A stretch of DNA of 64,000 nucleotides, from assembly GCF_900108065.1 (NCBI RefSeq), contig NZ_FNVQ01000001.1, positions 1,798,001 through 1,862,000 on the forward strand. The letters run 5' to 3'. The notes beneath the pieces are model-generated. The model was not told the DNA's origin, ran no database searches, and worked only from the letters and a program-made list of their open reading frames with translations. How positions within the stretch are numbered: position 1 is the first letter of the stretch; each line of letters begins with the position of its first letter. A program made the position numbers and the translations under genes. Of this stretch, positions 43,402 through 52,915 are shown piece after piece. Origin of the DNA: Marinobacterium lutimaris. GTDB taxonomy: Bacteria > Pseudomonadota > Gammaproteobacteria > Pseudomonadales > Balneatricaceae.

Positions 43402-44598
43402 TTACGGGTAACGTTCGGCAAACTGCTCCGCCAGCTCTTCCCAGTGCGCACGACGGTCCATCTCGCCGATCTGATCCAAGTAGCCGGTCGACAAACGCCC
43501 TGCAAGATTACAAAGCGCCTTGTTTTTAACCCCTTTGAGCAGCGCATCCGAGACATGGACTGCGGCCAATGCGGTGTAGGAGGTGTCGTCCGACGCCTGA
43601 GGCACGTGATGATAGAGCACAGCGCGCACCGTGCGCGGTGACACGCCCCAGCGATTGAGAATCGCCGCCCCCATCTCGCCCCGGGTCAGGTTGTATTCCA
43701 GCTTTTCCACCGCATAGATCGGCTGCCGAAGTACCGCGGCACGCTCCATCACATGAAAATAGCGCTGTGGATCAAGGCTGACCAGGGCTCGACCACCGAT
43801 ATCCAGAAAGAAGCCCGCGGCACAGGCGCTGATCGAATGAACACGGTCAGAGGCCACGGTTTTTGCCACCTGTTCAGCAAATTTGCCGCACTTCAACGAG
43901 CGCTGCATCGATGCATCGAACGAAAAGCCATCGAAACCTTCTGGCTGCGGCAGGATATTCTGCACATGCACCAGGATGCAGAGGTCGCGAAACGTCCTCA
44001 GCCCCACCAGTTTGACCGCATCAGCGGCACTGAAAACCAGGTTTTTACTGCCAAAAAGTGGATTATTGACCAGCGCCATCACCGCTTTCATATACTCGAG
44101 CTGCCCCTTGAACAGGGGCGCGACCATCGCAGCGTTGTCATTAATGCGCGAATCGATCATCGCATTGAGTGCATCGATCTTGGCGGGCAGCGGCGGAATA
44201 TCATTCAGGAAAGCAGACACACTATCGAACTTGCGGGCATAAATTCTGCTTTTAACGTTCTGGGCGCGTTCAATGGCATGGGACACCTGAGCCGGATCGC
44301 ATTGCGCTGACAGAGCGGTATCGACGACATCGTTAGCCTCGGTGATGTAGCGAGCGCTGGGCGACCAGGAGAGCAGAATTCGCACCAGGTCAGGCCTTGC
44401 ATCGGCTATTTTTCGGGCAAAACTGAGCGCCTTCAGGTTATCTCCCTCAACCCGCAGGAGCACCGCATCGACCGAGCCTGCAAGGATCTGATCCAGCAGT
44501 TTCTCTTCGCTGGCCGCGGGCCTGCAACGCCAGTCGGAAAGATCCAGCGGGTCGAATAATGTCTCGTCGATATAATCCAGATAAACCAGTGTCGCCAT
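43402..44598 (-). CDS. HDOD-domain signalling protein with receiver-like N-terminus
   Basis: A 398-residue cytosolic protein. Residues about 1-120 have a receiver-like alpha/beta pattern (VYLDYIDETLFDPLDL ... VDAVLLRVEGDN) but lack a clear phospho-Asp. Residues about 130-330 are an HDOD domain, typified by LPPLPAKIDALNAM, SAADAVKLVGLRTFRDLCI and FLDIGGRALV. HDOD proteins act in signalling without catalysis. Two c-di-GMP proteins lie elsewhere in the window, but no link is shown. Confidence 0.82.
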   Translation of the reverse strand: MATLVYLDYIDETLFDPLDLSDWRCRPAASEEKLLDQILAGSVDAVLLRVEGDNLKALSFARKIADARPDLVRILLSWSPSARYITEANDVVDTALSAQCDPAQVSHAIERAQNVKSRIYARKFDSVSAFLNDIPPLPAKIDALNAMIDSRINDNAAMVAPLFKGQLEYMKAVMALVNNPLFGSKNLVFSAADAVKLVGLRTFRDLCILVHVQNILPQPEGFDGFSFDASMQRSLKCGKFAEQVAKTVASDRVHSISACAAGFFLDIGGRALVSLDPQRYFHVMERAAVLRQPIYAVEKLEYNLTRGEMGAAILNRWGVSPRTVRAVLYHHVPQASDDTSYTALAAVHVSDALLKGVKNKALCNLAGRLSTGYLDQIGEMDRRAHWEELAEQFAERYP

Positions 44599-44792
44599 CG
44601 CACATCCCTGCTTCAGGACAAAAAACTAATTTAGGGTAAATAAACTAACCGCGAGCACCTGTCCACCAGGGATGCCCGTTACCTGCGATGTAAAGGACTG
44701 CTTCTACAGGCCAATACCTTCATAAACCACGCAAACCGGCGTAGAATCATGCGCCTTGAATTCTACTCCATGAACAGGTTTTTGAGCGTCCG

Positions 44793-46829
44793 ATGACCGA
44801 CAGCAAGCGCAAAATACTCGTTACCAGTGCCCTGCCCTATGCCAACGGCCCTATCCATCTGGGTCATCTGGTGGAATATATCCAGACCGACATCTGGGTT
44901 CGCTTCCAGAAACAGCGCGGCCACCAGTGTACCTATGTCTGCGCTGACGATGCCCACGGCACACCGATCATGCTCAAGGCCAACCAGCTGGGGCTGACGC
45001 CGGAAGAACTGATCGCCAAGGTCAGCAACGAGCATCAGCGCGACTTCGCCGGTTTCATGGTTGGCTTCGACAACTATTACTCTACCCACTCGGAAGAGAA
45101 CCGGGAATTCGCAACGCTGATTTATCAGCGCCTGCATGATGCCGGTCACATTGCCCGCCGCACCATCACTCAGGCGTTCGACCCTGAGAAGAAGATGTTC
45201 CTGCCGGACCGTTTCATCAAGGGTGAATGTCCGAAGTGTGGTGCTGCTGACCAGTATGGCGACTCCTGCGAAGCCTGCGGCGCGACCTACCAGCCCACCG
45301 AACTGAAGAATGCCTACTCCGCCATCTCCGGTGCCACTCCGATCGAGAAGGACTCCGAGCACTTCTTCTTCAAGCTGGGCGACTTCGAAGACTTCCTGAA
45401 GTCCTGGGTCAGCGAGCATGTGCAGACACAGATGATCCACAAGCTTAACGAGTGGTTTGAATCCGGCTTGCAGCAGTGGGACATCTCTCGTGACGCACCC
45501 TACTGGGGCTTTGAAATCCCGGGCGCCGAAGGCAAGTACTTCTACGTCTGGCTGGATGCGCCGATCGGCTACATGGCCAGCTTCAAAAACTGGTGCGACC
45601 GCAACGGCGTTGATTTCGACGAGTACTGGAAACCAGGCACCGACGCCGAGCTGTACCACTTCATCGGCAAGGATATCGCCTACTTCCACACCCTGTTCTG
45701 GCCGGCGATGCTGCAGGGTGCCGGTTTCCGCACGCCGACCGGCGTATTCTGCCACGGCTTCTTGACCGTTAACGGCCAGAAGATGTCCAAGTCTCGCGGT
45801 ACCTTCATCATGGCGGAGACCTACCTCAAGCACCTGCGCCCGGAATACCTGCGCTACTACTTTGCCGCCAAGCTTGGCTCCGGCGTCGATGATATCGACC
45901 TGAGCCTGGAAGATTTCCGCTTCCGCGTGAACTCCGACCTGGTCAACAAGGTGGTCAATATCGCCAGCCGCTGCGCCGGCTTTATCCAGAAGAAATTCGA
46001 CGGTGAACTGGACAGCGAGCTGACCAACGCGGCGCTTTACAACGAAGCAGTCGCCGCCGGTCGCAGCATCGCCGACGCCTACGAGAAGCGCGAGTACGGC
46101 CGCGCCATGCGTGAAATCATGCACCTGGCTGACAAGGCCAACCAGTACATCGATAACGCCGAGCCCTGGGTATTGGCGAAGCAGGAAGGCCGTGAGTCCG
46201 AAGTTCAGGCCTGCTGCACCCTGGGTATCAACCTGTTCCGCGTGATCATCAGCTACCTGGCGCCGATCCTGCCGAAAGTTGCCGAAGATACCGCTGAGTT
46301 CCTTAACATCGACGGTTTTGCCTGGGATGCCATCGAGAAGCCTCTGCTTGGCCACAAGATCAACAAGTTCAAGCCACTGATGCAGCGCGTTGAGCCGGAA
46401 GCGATCGAAAAGGTGATCGAGGATTCACGCCAGAATCTCGAAGCGGCTCAGCAGACTGCTCCGAAAAAACAGGCGGAAAAACCGGCCAAGGAAGCGATTG
46501 CCGACACCATCGAGTTTGCGGACTTCGCCAAGGTCGATCTGCGTGTAGCGCGTATCGCCAAGGCAGAACACGTTGAAGGCGCAGACAAACTGCTGCGACT
46601 GACGCTGGATCTTGGCGACGAGACCCGCAACGTCTTCGCCGGCATCAAGTCCGCCTACAAACCGGAAGATCTGGAAGGCAAGCTGACCGTTATGGTAGCC
46701 AACCTGGCGCCGCGTAAAATGAAGTTCGGCATGTCTGAAGGTATGGTGCTGGCAGCCGGCCCCGGCGGCAAAGACCTCTGGATCCTTGAACCGCACGAAG
46801 GCGCACAACCTGGCATGCGGATCATGTAA
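44793..46829 (+). CDS. metG: Methionyl-tRNA synthetase
   Basis: A 678-residue class I synthetase of the long, dimeric type. HIGH motif in [12 protein letters not shown], zinc-knuckle [23 protein letters not shown] in [11 protein letters not shown], and a C-terminal tRNA-binding domain ([18 protein letters not shown]). Ordinary codon use. ATG 44793; the ribosome site is weak. It is divergent from the HDOD gene. Confidence 0.97.
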   Translation: MTDSKRKILVTSALPYANGPIHLGHLVEYIQTDIWVRFQKQRGHQCTYVCADDAHGTPIMLKANQLGLTPEELIAKVSNEHQRDFAGFMVGFDNYYSTHSEENREFATLIYQRLHDAGHIARRTITQAFDPEKKMFLPDRFIKGECPKCGAADQYGDSCEACGATYQPTELKNAYSAISGATPIEKDSEHFFFKLGDFEDFLKSWVSEHVQTQMIHKLNEWFESGLQQWDISRDAPYWGFEIPGAEGKYFYVWLDAPIGYMASFKNWCDRNGVDFDEYWKPGTDAELYHFIGKDIAYFHTLFWPAMLQGAGFRTPTGVFCHGFLTVNGQKMSKSRGTFIMAETYLKHLRPEYLRYYFAAKLGSGVDDIDLSLEDFRFRVNSDLVNKVVNIASRCAGFIQKKFDGELDSELTNAALYNEAVAAGRSIADAYEKREYGRAMREIMHLADKANQYIDNAEPWVLAKQEGRESEVQACCTLGINLFRVIISYLAPILPKVAEDTAEFLNIDGFAWDAIEKPLLGHKINKFKPLMQRVEPEAIEKVIEDSRQNLEAAQQTAPKKQAEKPAKEAIADTIEFADFAKVDLRVARIAKAEHVEGADKLLRLTLDLGDETRNVFAGIKSAYKPEDLEGKLTVMVANLAPRKMKFGMSEGMVLAAGPGGKDLWILEPHEGAQPGMRIM

Positions 46830-46856
46830 CGCACTCTGCCCTCCAGAAAAGACCCG

Positions 46857-47162
46857 CTAGGAAAGATCCTGATCCGGGTTGAGCAGCTTCACCTGAAGTG
46901 GCTCAACCCGGCCTGACGGCATCCCGATCATCTCGTTATAGGCAGATTCCTGCAGCAGCCAGGTGTCGGTGATCCTCAACCCCTTGAAGGGCTTTTTCGC
47001 ATCCAGCTGATTGCGAAACTTCAGCGGCAGACCTGAGGCATCACATACCGTAAACCGCCCCTCCTCCATCTCGACCTCCGTCAGGTAAAGACTGTTTTCA
47101 AACGAGCGTAGAAATAGACGCTGCACCTTTCCTGCAATTAACTGCTCCAGGGTGATTTTCAT
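46857..47162 (-). CDS. DUF6482-like protein
   Basis: A 101-residue protein from ATG 47162 (an upstream frame to 47192 lacks support). Pattern MKITLEQLIAGKVQRLFLRS, SLYLTEVEMEEGRFTVCDAS resembles a small family of unknown role in marine gammaproteobacteria. Convergent with metG and divergent from the ketopantoate-reductase-like gene. Confidence 0.65.
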   Translation of the reverse strand: MKITLEQLIAGKVQRLFLRSFENSLYLTEVEMEEGRFTVCDASGLPLKFRNQLDAKKPFKGLRITDTWLLQESAYNEMIGMPSGRVEPLQVKLLNPDQDLS

Positions 47163-47301
47163 AACTGCATCTCGCCTCTGAGGTTGATCCAAGCACCGTT
47201 TTTAGGCTGAATACGGCCCCATGACGAAAACGGTTCTTCCTGCACGCCAGGCGACAACCAGACCTGGCACCCGGAACCCACTCAAGAGGGAACTTCAAGG
47301 C

Positions 47302-48273
47302 ATGAAATTTCTGATCCTCGGTGCTGGCGGCATCGGCTGCTACTACGGCGCTCGTCTGCTTGGAGCGGGCCATCAGTGCACCTTCGTCGCGCGAGGCGCC
47401 CACCTGGCAGCGATGCAACAGAACGGGCTTGAGGTCCGCCATAGCGACTACCATTTCAACGCCGCCGTTGATGCCATCGCCATGGAAACACTGACCGCTG
47501 AGCGCCACGCCGATGACTATGATCTGGTGCTGTTCTGCCTCAAGGGTGGCGCAACGGCAGAAACCCTGGAGCAACTTGGGGCCTGGTTAAGCGACAGCAG
47601 CCTGGTACTGCTCTCACTGCAGAACGGCGTGGATAATGAACCGCTGATCGCGGAAAAGATTGGCGACGCACGAACACTGGGCGGTCTCGCTGTGCGTATC
47701 GGTGGACATATTCTCGAGCCAGGCGTCATTGAAGCCACTGGCCCTGCACAGATCGTTATGGGGGCCTGGCCCGACAGCGCCGCACAGCCCTCGACCGACA
47801 CCTTCGCAGAGAAGTTATCCCTGCTTTTCAACGAAGCCGGCATCCCCACTCAGGTCAGCCCGGATATCCGCTACGAGCTGTGGCGCAAACTGCTGATCAA
47901 CAACAGTATGAACCCGCTTTCAGCCCTCACCGGACGCGATACCCGCAGCCTGACATCGGATCCTGTTCTGCGCCCTATCATCCACGCACTGATGACCGAA
48001 ACAGCCACCGTGGGTATCGCCGACGGCGTCGCGCTTGGGGAAAAGGATGTGGAGGAGATGTTCGAGCTGATCTGCGGCTTCGATGCGATCAAGACCTCGA
48101 TGCTGGTTGATCGCGAGAAAGGCCGGCCACTGGAGCTGGAAGGTATCTCCGGCGCCGTGCTCTCTCGCGCCGCGAAACGGGGAATAAACACGCCGCTGAC
48201 GGCCCTGATTCACCGCCTGCTGGAACTGAATATCGGCAGCGCCGAATTACTAACCTCACTCAAGAGCCACTGA
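47302..48273 (+). CDS. Ketopantoate-reductase-like oxidoreductase
   Basis: A 323-residue NADPH-type dehydrogenase: Rossmann GAGGIGCYYGARLL at the start, SLQNGVDNEPLI, and the second-domain LLINNSMNPLSALTG with the catalytic Lys and Asn region. The family makes pantoate, but several paralogues reduce other 2-oxo acids, so the symbol panE is not given. ATG 47302; the preceding in-frame stretch is not conserved. Confidence 0.85.
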   Translation: MKFLILGAGGIGCYYGARLLGAGHQCTFVARGAHLAAMQQNGLEVRHSDYHFNAAVDAIAMETLTAERHADDYDLVLFCLKGGATAETLEQLGAWLSDSSLVLLSLQNGVDNEPLIAEKIGDARTLGGLAVRIGGHILEPGVIEATGPAQIVMGAWPDSAAQPSTDTFAEKLSLLFNEAGIPTQVSPDIRYELWRKLLINNSMNPLSALTGRDTRSLTSDPVLRPIIHALMTETATVGIADGVALGEKDVEEMFELICGFDAIKTSMLVDREKGRPLELEGISGAVLSRAAKRGINTPLTALIHRLLELNIGSAELLTSLKSH

Positions 48274-48326
48274 CAACGCTTAACAAGCACTGACAACCTC
48301 ACACTGACAACACCGAATAAGGATTA

Positions 48327-48668
48327 ATGATGACACCGGAACAGCTGGTAGAAGCCCTGAAAAACGATCAGGCAGTAGAGTTTGAAGACAGCATGCAGGT
48401 AATCGACGAGCATTTCGATTACACCCCCGCCGCCTTCAAAAATGGCGACCAGGAAAACGAAGCGGGTCAGAATGCCGGCTCCTGCAAAATCCTGGCCTTC
48501 GGCCAGTTGATGGAACTGAGCGAAGAGCAGACCCTGCGCTGCTTCGGCCGTTTCTATCAGGACGTGCTGGGCACCCCTGAAGGCGAAGACCACGGCAACA
48601 TCCGCAACTTCATGAAGACAGGCTGGAGCGGCGTAGCCTTCGACAGCACGCCGCTGGTGCGACGCTAA
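48327..48668 (+). CDS. HopJ-family protein
   Basis: A 113-residue soluble acidic protein with the HopJ pattern TPAAFKNGDQENEAGQNAGS, CKILAFG and LRCFGRFYQDVL. Despite the name, it is a widespread housekeeping family and no type III secretion gene is near. ATG 48327 follows AAGGATTA. Overlaps the deaminase stop by 4 bp. Confidence 0.88.
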   Translation: MMTPEQLVEALKNDQAVEFEDSMQVIDEHFDYTPAAFKNGDQENEAGQNAGSCKILAFGQLMELSEEQTLRCFGRFYQDVLGTPEGEDHGNIRNFMKTGWSGVAFDSTPLVRR

Positions 48669-49234
48669 CTGGCGCGCTGATGCATCAGCTCTTCGCGATG
48701 AGCCTGGAGTCCCGCCCGGCTCAGTTGCCGCGCCAGCTCACGCAACGGCGCACTGACATCGGCACGACGGAAACGGCATAGCTGGGCGAGCTCTCTCAAC
48801 GCCGGCGGCAGGTGATCCCGGAGATGCGCCATGCCGCCCTCGCCATCCTCAACCAGATAGATAATTTCACCGATACCAGCGTACAGCGCACGACTCAAAC
48901 ACATGGGACAGGGCTCAAGCGTGACAAGTAGACTGAGCGTCTGGCTTGGCGGCTTGTTCTCCCTGGCCTCCAGCTGATCGAACACCCGCATCTCCGCATG
49001 AGCAGCCGAATCGAAACGCCCACTGAGCACTTCATTACCGGACTCTGCCCACACCCTGTGGCGATCATCCATCACCAGCGCACCCACACCATAGGTTCCC
49101 GCCAGGAGCGACTGCAACGCCAGCTCGCAGGCATGCATAGCCTGGGCTTCATCCCTGAACCTTAGGTCCGGTTCCAGCCCTTCGAACTGCGACCTCAGCT
49201 CTGCTGCAAGGGTATCCGATATATCCATATTCAT
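48665..49234 (-). CDS. Cytidine/nucleoside-type deaminase
   Basis: A 189-residue zinc deaminase: HAEMRVF (with SAAHAE) and PCPMCLSRALYAG supply the zinc ligands and proton shuttle. It lacks TadA hallmarks beyond the core, so the substrate (guanine, a nucleoside or other) is open. Start ATG 49234 or 49228. Divergent from the small basic gene. Confidence 0.85.
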   Translation of the reverse strand: MNMDISDTLAAELRSQFEGLEPDLRFRDEAQAMHACELALQSLLAGTYGVGALVMDDRHRVWAESGNEVLSGRFDSAAHAEMRVFDQLEARENKPPSQTLSLLVTLEPCPMCLSRALYAGIGEIIYLVEDGEGGMAHLRDHLPPALRELAQLCRFRRADVSAPLRELARQLSRAGLQAHREELMHQRAS

Positions 49235-49320
49235 CTCCCGGTGGCACTCTTCACAGATTTGAAACTATCCTGATGTCAGGACCAATGTAAATAAGAAAAA
49301 ATCGCCATCGGAGAGAGAAC

Positions 49321-49500
49321 ATGACCACTGAAAAAGAATGGCATGGCCATGAACGCAGGCATACTCCGGACCGCAGAGTGCAGCACGAGCGCAGGGAAGA
49401 GATTAGGTTTGAGCCGGGCAAAAAGGATCGCCGGCATAACCGTGGACGCCGCAGCGGTGACTCAGACCTCTGGGAAAAGGCGATGCGCGAAGACGACTGA
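49321..49500 (+). CDS. Small highly charged protein
   Basis: A 59-residue protein with ATG 49321 right after GGAGAGAGAAC. It is rich in Arg, Glu, Asp and His, with repeats of the RRxxxRR kind (HERRHTPDRRVQHERREE, KKDRRHNRGRR). Short highly charged proteins like this are common in marine gammaproteobacteria; I know no function. Not part of a visible operon; the Pho box follows it. Confidence 0.7.
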   Translation: MTTEKEWHGHERRHTPDRRVQHERREEIRFEPGKKDRRHNRGRRSGDSDLWEKAMREDD

Positions 49501-49538
49501 TTTTTTGCCAAGCCCGTTCTGCCGCATCTGCTAATTTC

Positions 49539-49580
49539 GTCACACGGCTGTCACGCCAGCGTCAAGCCGCCGTCACTTGA
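49539..49580 (+). promoter_or_regulatory. Pho box upstream of olsF (four 11-bp repeats)
   Basis: GTCA stands at 49539, 49550, 49561 and 49572, exactly 11 bp apart, within units such as CTGTCACGCCA, GCGTCAAGCCG and CCGTCACTTGA. Eleven-bp direct repeats of (C)TGTCA are the PhoB-binding design. A weak TTATCC lies about 10 bp past the last unit, where a -10 is expected. PhoB binding is inferred from the pattern. Confidence 0.8.
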
Positions 49581-49625
49581 TCGTCTTATCCTCGTCGTCG
49601 TCATGTAACAGTGTCGGGACGAGAG

Positions 49626-51362
49626 ATGCAGATCAACGTAGAACAGGTTCTCCTCAGCAAATATCCGGGGTTCGCCACCAAGCCCTCCCCGGTACGCCGC
49701 TCCACCCTTTTCTGTCTGCGCCGGCTGGTGCGAGAGAGCGAGATCAACCGCTTTCTGGAAGATAATCGACAGGTTACCGGGTTTGAATTTATCGACCGCG
49801 TGCTCGATTACTTCGGCTTCAGCTACAGCGTATCCGCCAAGGAGCGAATCAACATCCCCTCCAGCGGCCGCGTGGTGATCGTCGCCAACCACCCGCTGGG
49901 CGCGCTGGATGGCCTGGCACTGCTCAAACTGGTCGGCGAAGTACGCCGCGATGTACGCATCATCGCCAACGATGTACTGATGCACTTCGATCCGCTGCAA
50001 AACCTGTTTCTGCCGGTCGACAATATGGGCAAGGGCACGCGCAAAAAAGATATCGCCCGTATCGTCGACTGCCTGCGCAACGAAGAGGCTGTGATCGTAT
50101 TCCCGGCCGGCGAGGTCTCCCGCGCAGGCTTTACCGGCATTAAGGATGGCCCCTGGAACAGCGGCTTTCTGATGTTCGCCCGCCGCACCAACGCGCCGAT
50201 TCTGCCGATCCACGTGGGCGGCAAGAACTCAGCCCTGTTTTACGGCCTGTCGACGCTGAAAAAGTCGATGTCCACGCTGCTGCTGGCCCAGGAGATGTTC
50301 AACAAGCGAGAGCGCACCCTGCCGATCCGCATCGGTGAAACCATTCCGTTCAGCCAGATCGACACCCTGCCGGTGGCCAGCAAGATCAAGGCAAAACTGC
50401 TGAAAAAGCATCTTTACCGCATCGCCCGCAACAAGTCGCCGCTGTTCAAGACCGAAAAAACCATCGCCCACCCGCAGAACCGCCAACTGCTGAAGCAGGA
50501 GCTGCGTGACGCCGAACAGCTCGGCCAGACCGCCGACGGCAAAAAGATCTATCTGTTCAACTACCGCAGCGACTCCGCCGTTATGGCGGAGATCGGCCGC
50601 CTGCGCGAGGTGGCGTTCCGCTGCGTTGGTGAGGGCACGGGCGCCCGCCAGGACCTGGACAGCTACGACCGTCACTACAAGCACCTGATCCTCTGGGACG
50701 AGGACGACCTGGAGATCGCCGGCGCCTACCGCCTGGCCGAGCCGGGCAGCGATCAGTCGCTCTACAGCGCCAGCCTGTTCGCCTATAACGACGCCATGAA
50801 ACCCTATCTGACGCAGGGTATCGAGCTGGGCCGCAGCTTCGTGCAGCCACGTTACTGGGGCCGTCGCAGCCTGGACTACCTCTGGTACGGCATCGGCGCC
50901 TACCTGCGCCGTCACCCGGAGATCCGCTATCTGTTTGGCCCGGTCAGCCTCAGCAACAGCTATCCGAAACGTGCCCGGGATCTGCTGGTCTGGTTCTATC
51001 GCCACTACTTCCCTGATACCGAAGGCCTGGGCCGCTCCAACAACCCTTACCTGATCGATAGCGAGACCGATGCCGAGATGCGTCGCATCTTTGATGGCCA
51101 GGACTACAGCACCGACTTCGCGATTCTGAGGGCGCAGCTGGAATTTCTCGGCGTATCGGTACCCACGCTTTACAAGCAGTACAGCGAGCTTTGCGAACCT
51201 GGCGGCGTCCGCTTCCTCGACTTCGGCGTCGACGCGGACTTCAACTTCTGTGTCGACGGCCTGGTGCTGGTGGACACCGAGCAAGTCAAAGCACGCAAGC
51301 GCCAGCGCTATATTGGCGATGTAACCCAGATGGAGCCTCAGCCGGGCAACCAGCCCGACTGA
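49626..51362 (+). CDS. olsF: Ornithine-lipid synthase, two-domain OlsF type
   Basis: A 578-residue protein. Residues about 70-290 form a PlsC-type acyltransferase (ANHPLGALD, then FPAGEVSRAG). Residues about 310-560 are a GNAT-like OlsB domain with VAFRCVGEGTGARQDLDSYD, LIRxD-style YGIGAYLRRHPEIRYLFG and NPYLID. In the family the C-terminal part N-acylates ornithine and the N-terminal part adds the second acyl chain, giving a phosphorus-free membrane lipid. The Pho box at 49539-49580 fits induction by phosphate shortage. ATG 49626 is chosen over GTG 49611. Confidence 0.85.
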   Translation: MQINVEQVLLSKYPGFATKPSPVRRSTLFCLRRLVRESEINRFLEDNRQVTGFEFIDRVLDYFGFSYSVSAKERINIPSSGRVVIVANHPLGALDGLALLKLVGEVRRDVRIIANDVLMHFDPLQNLFLPVDNMGKGTRKKDIARIVDCLRNEEAVIVFPAGEVSRAGFTGIKDGPWNSGFLMFARRTNAPILPIHVGGKNSALFYGLSTLKKSMSTLLLAQEMFNKRERTLPIRIGETIPFSQIDTLPVASKIKAKLLKKHLYRIARNKSPLFKTEKTIAHPQNRQLLKQELRDAEQLGQTADGKKIYLFNYRSDSAVMAEIGRLREVAFRCVGEGTGARQDLDSYDRHYKHLILWDEDDLEIAGAYRLAEPGSDQSLYSASLFAYNDAMKPYLTQGIELGRSFVQPRYWGRRSLDYLWYGIGAYLRRHPEIRYLFGPVSLSNSYPKRARDLLVWFYRHYFPDTEGLGRSNNPYLIDSETDAEMRRIFDGQDYSTDFAILRAQLEFLGVSVPTLYKQYSELCEPGGVRFLDFGVDADFNFCVDGLVLVDTEQVKARKRQRYIGDVTQMEPQPGNQPD

Positions 51363-51383
51363 TCCGGGGGTATAACTGCCAAG

Positions 51384-51428
51384 CCACCCGGTCTACACTG
51401 ACAGCAGATGTTTTGGCCAACCGGGTGG
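51384..51428 (+). promoter_or_regulatory. Inverted repeat covering the VWA gene ribosome site
   Basis: CCACCCGGT at 51384-51392 is complementary to ACCGGGTGG at 51420-51428, and the right arm overlaps the GGGTGGAG ribosome site of the VWA gene (ATG 51433). Folding would hide the site. It could equally be a weak end signal for olsF. Confidence 0.5.
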
Positions 51429-51432
51429 AGTC

Positions 51433-52125
51433 ATGGGTAAATCGCTGAAGCCTGTATCCGACAGTAAAGAGATAGATGCTTTTCTGAACCAGGCAAAGGA
51501 ACTGGTCCCCAGCACGAGCCAGACGGCAAGGCTGCTCTTCGCCATGGATGCGACTGCAAGCCGCAGCCCGACCTGGGATCAGGCCTGCGGGCTGCACAGC
51601 GAGATGTTTCTCGCCAGTGGCAACGACGGCGCGCTGCAGGTACAGCTCTGCTATTACCGCGGCTATCGTGAATTTCATTACAGTGACTGGGTCGCAAAAC
51701 CCGAAGCATTGTTGAAGGAGATGAACGGCGTCAGCTGCCTCGGTGGCCACACCCAGATCGGCCGCGTTCTCGAACATGCGTTACGGGAGCATCGCAACCA
51801 CCCTATCAACGTGGTCGTTTTGATCGGCGACTGCTGCGAAGAGCCGCTTGATCCTTTATGCGAACTGGCCGGCGAGATGGGCTTGCTCGGTATTCCCCTG
51901 TTCTGTTTCCACGAGGGAGATGATCCCCACGGCCGTCTCCTGTTCGAGCAGCTGGCACGCCTTTCCGGCGGTGTTTTCGCGCGCTTTGATCTGCACAGCG
52001 CCGAACGCCTGAAACAGCTGCTCGCCGCTGCAGCGGTGTACGCCACCGGCGGCATTGCCGCACTGGAAAACCTTGCCCGGAACAACCGTGATCTGCTCGC
52101 CCTCACCCACCAACTTGAGCGTTGA
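51433..52125 (+). CDS. VWA-fold protein
   Basis: A 230-residue cytosolic protein with a von Willebrand A fold. LLFAMDATASRSPTWD supplies the first MIDAS motif (D-x-T-x-S form), GGHTQIGRVLEHAL the Thr, and VVVLIGDCCEEPLD the last Asp. Such proteins bind metal and partner proteins. Stands directly before a membrane J-domain protein; the pair likely works together, possibly on the envelope or on a chaperone client. Confidence 0.75.
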   Translation: MGKSLKPVSDSKEIDAFLNQAKELVPSTSQTARLLFAMDATASRSPTWDQACGLHSEMFLASGNDGALQVQLCYYRGYREFHYSDWVAKPEALLKEMNGVSCLGGHTQIGRVLEHALREHRNHPINVVVLIGDCCEEPLDPLCELAGEMGLLGIPLFCFHEGDDPHGRLLFEQLARLSGGVFARFDLHSAERLKQLLAAAAVYATGGIAALENLARNNRDLLALTHQLER

Positions 52126-52157
52126 CCCTGCCGATCCATGAATAAAACGGAGACCCT

Positions 52158-52892
52158 GTGAACCCACTTGGCCTGATACTGCTGGCAATTATCGCCGGTG
52201 GCGGACTGCTCTGGCTGAAAAATCAGCCACCTGCCAATCGTACCCGTGCCGCGCTAAAAGTGGCGCTGCTGATGATTTTTCTCGGTCTGCTTTTCCTTGC
52301 CATTACCGGCAAGCTGCACTGGCTCGGCGCGCTACTTGCGATCACCCTTCCCTTCGCCCAGCGACTGCTGCCCCTGCTGCTGCGGCTTCTTCCTTTTCTG
52401 CAGCGTATCTTCAGCGCTAACCGACGCCGTAGCGGCCAAAGTGGCAAACAATCCAGCGTACGCAGCCAGATGCTTGCGATGACGCTGGACCATGACTCCG
52501 GCGCCATGGATGGCGAGGTATTGAGCGGGTCATTGCAGGGCCGCGCGCTCAGCACCTTGCAGAAGGAGGAATTTCTGCAGCTGCTCAAGGAGTGCCGCGC
52601 CAGCGATGCCGACTCCGCGAGACTGCTGGAAACATACCTGGACAAGCGCTTTGGCAGCGAGTGGCGGGCCGATGATCAGGACGCCCAGGATCAGAACAGC
52701 GATACCGCAAGCAGCGGTAACATGGGTGAGGATGAAGCATTGGAGATTCTTGGTCTCAAGCCAGGCGCCAGCCGTGAAGAGATCATCGATGCTCATCGTC
52801 GGCTGATGCAGCGCAACCACCCCGACCGGGGCGGCAGCACCTGGCTGGCAGCGAGGATTAACGAAGCCAAGTCCCTGCTGCTGAAGGATTGA
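52158..52892 (+). CDS. Membrane-anchored J-domain protein
   Basis: A 244-residue protein starting at GTG 52158. Hydrophobic segments at about 2-20 and 35-85 anchor it, a linker follows, and the C-terminal J domain (about 195-244) carries the HPD motif in [10 protein letters not shown] and the closing helix [11 protein letters not shown], giving a TIM14-like layout. It recruits DnaK to the membrane. Separated from the VWA gene by 32 bp and cotranscribed with it. Confidence 0.85.
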   Translation: MNPLGLILLAIIAGGGLLWLKNQPPANRTRAALKVALLMIFLGLLFLAITGKLHWLGALLAITLPFAQRLLPLLLRLLPFLQRIFSANRRRSGQSGKQSSVRSQMLAMTLDHDSGAMDGEVLSGSLQGRALSTLQKEEFLQLLKECRASDADSARLLETYLDKRFGSEWRADDQDAQDQNSDTASSGNMGEDEALEILGLKPGASREEIIDAHRRLMQRNHPDRGGSTWLAARINEAKSLLLKD

Positions 52893-52915
52893 GACCACAG
52901 CGTTTCAGCGCGAAC

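Noticed and set aside
44763..46355. A 530-codon minus-strand frame inside metG
   Set aside because: Antisense shadow of metG caused by strong third-position GC bias. The same explains long frames opposite uvrB (29190-30632), the aminotransferase (31448-32692) and dctP (25735-26877).
48327..48668. Type III secretion effector suggested by the HopJ name
   Set aside because: No secretion genes are near, and the family is common in non-pathogens.
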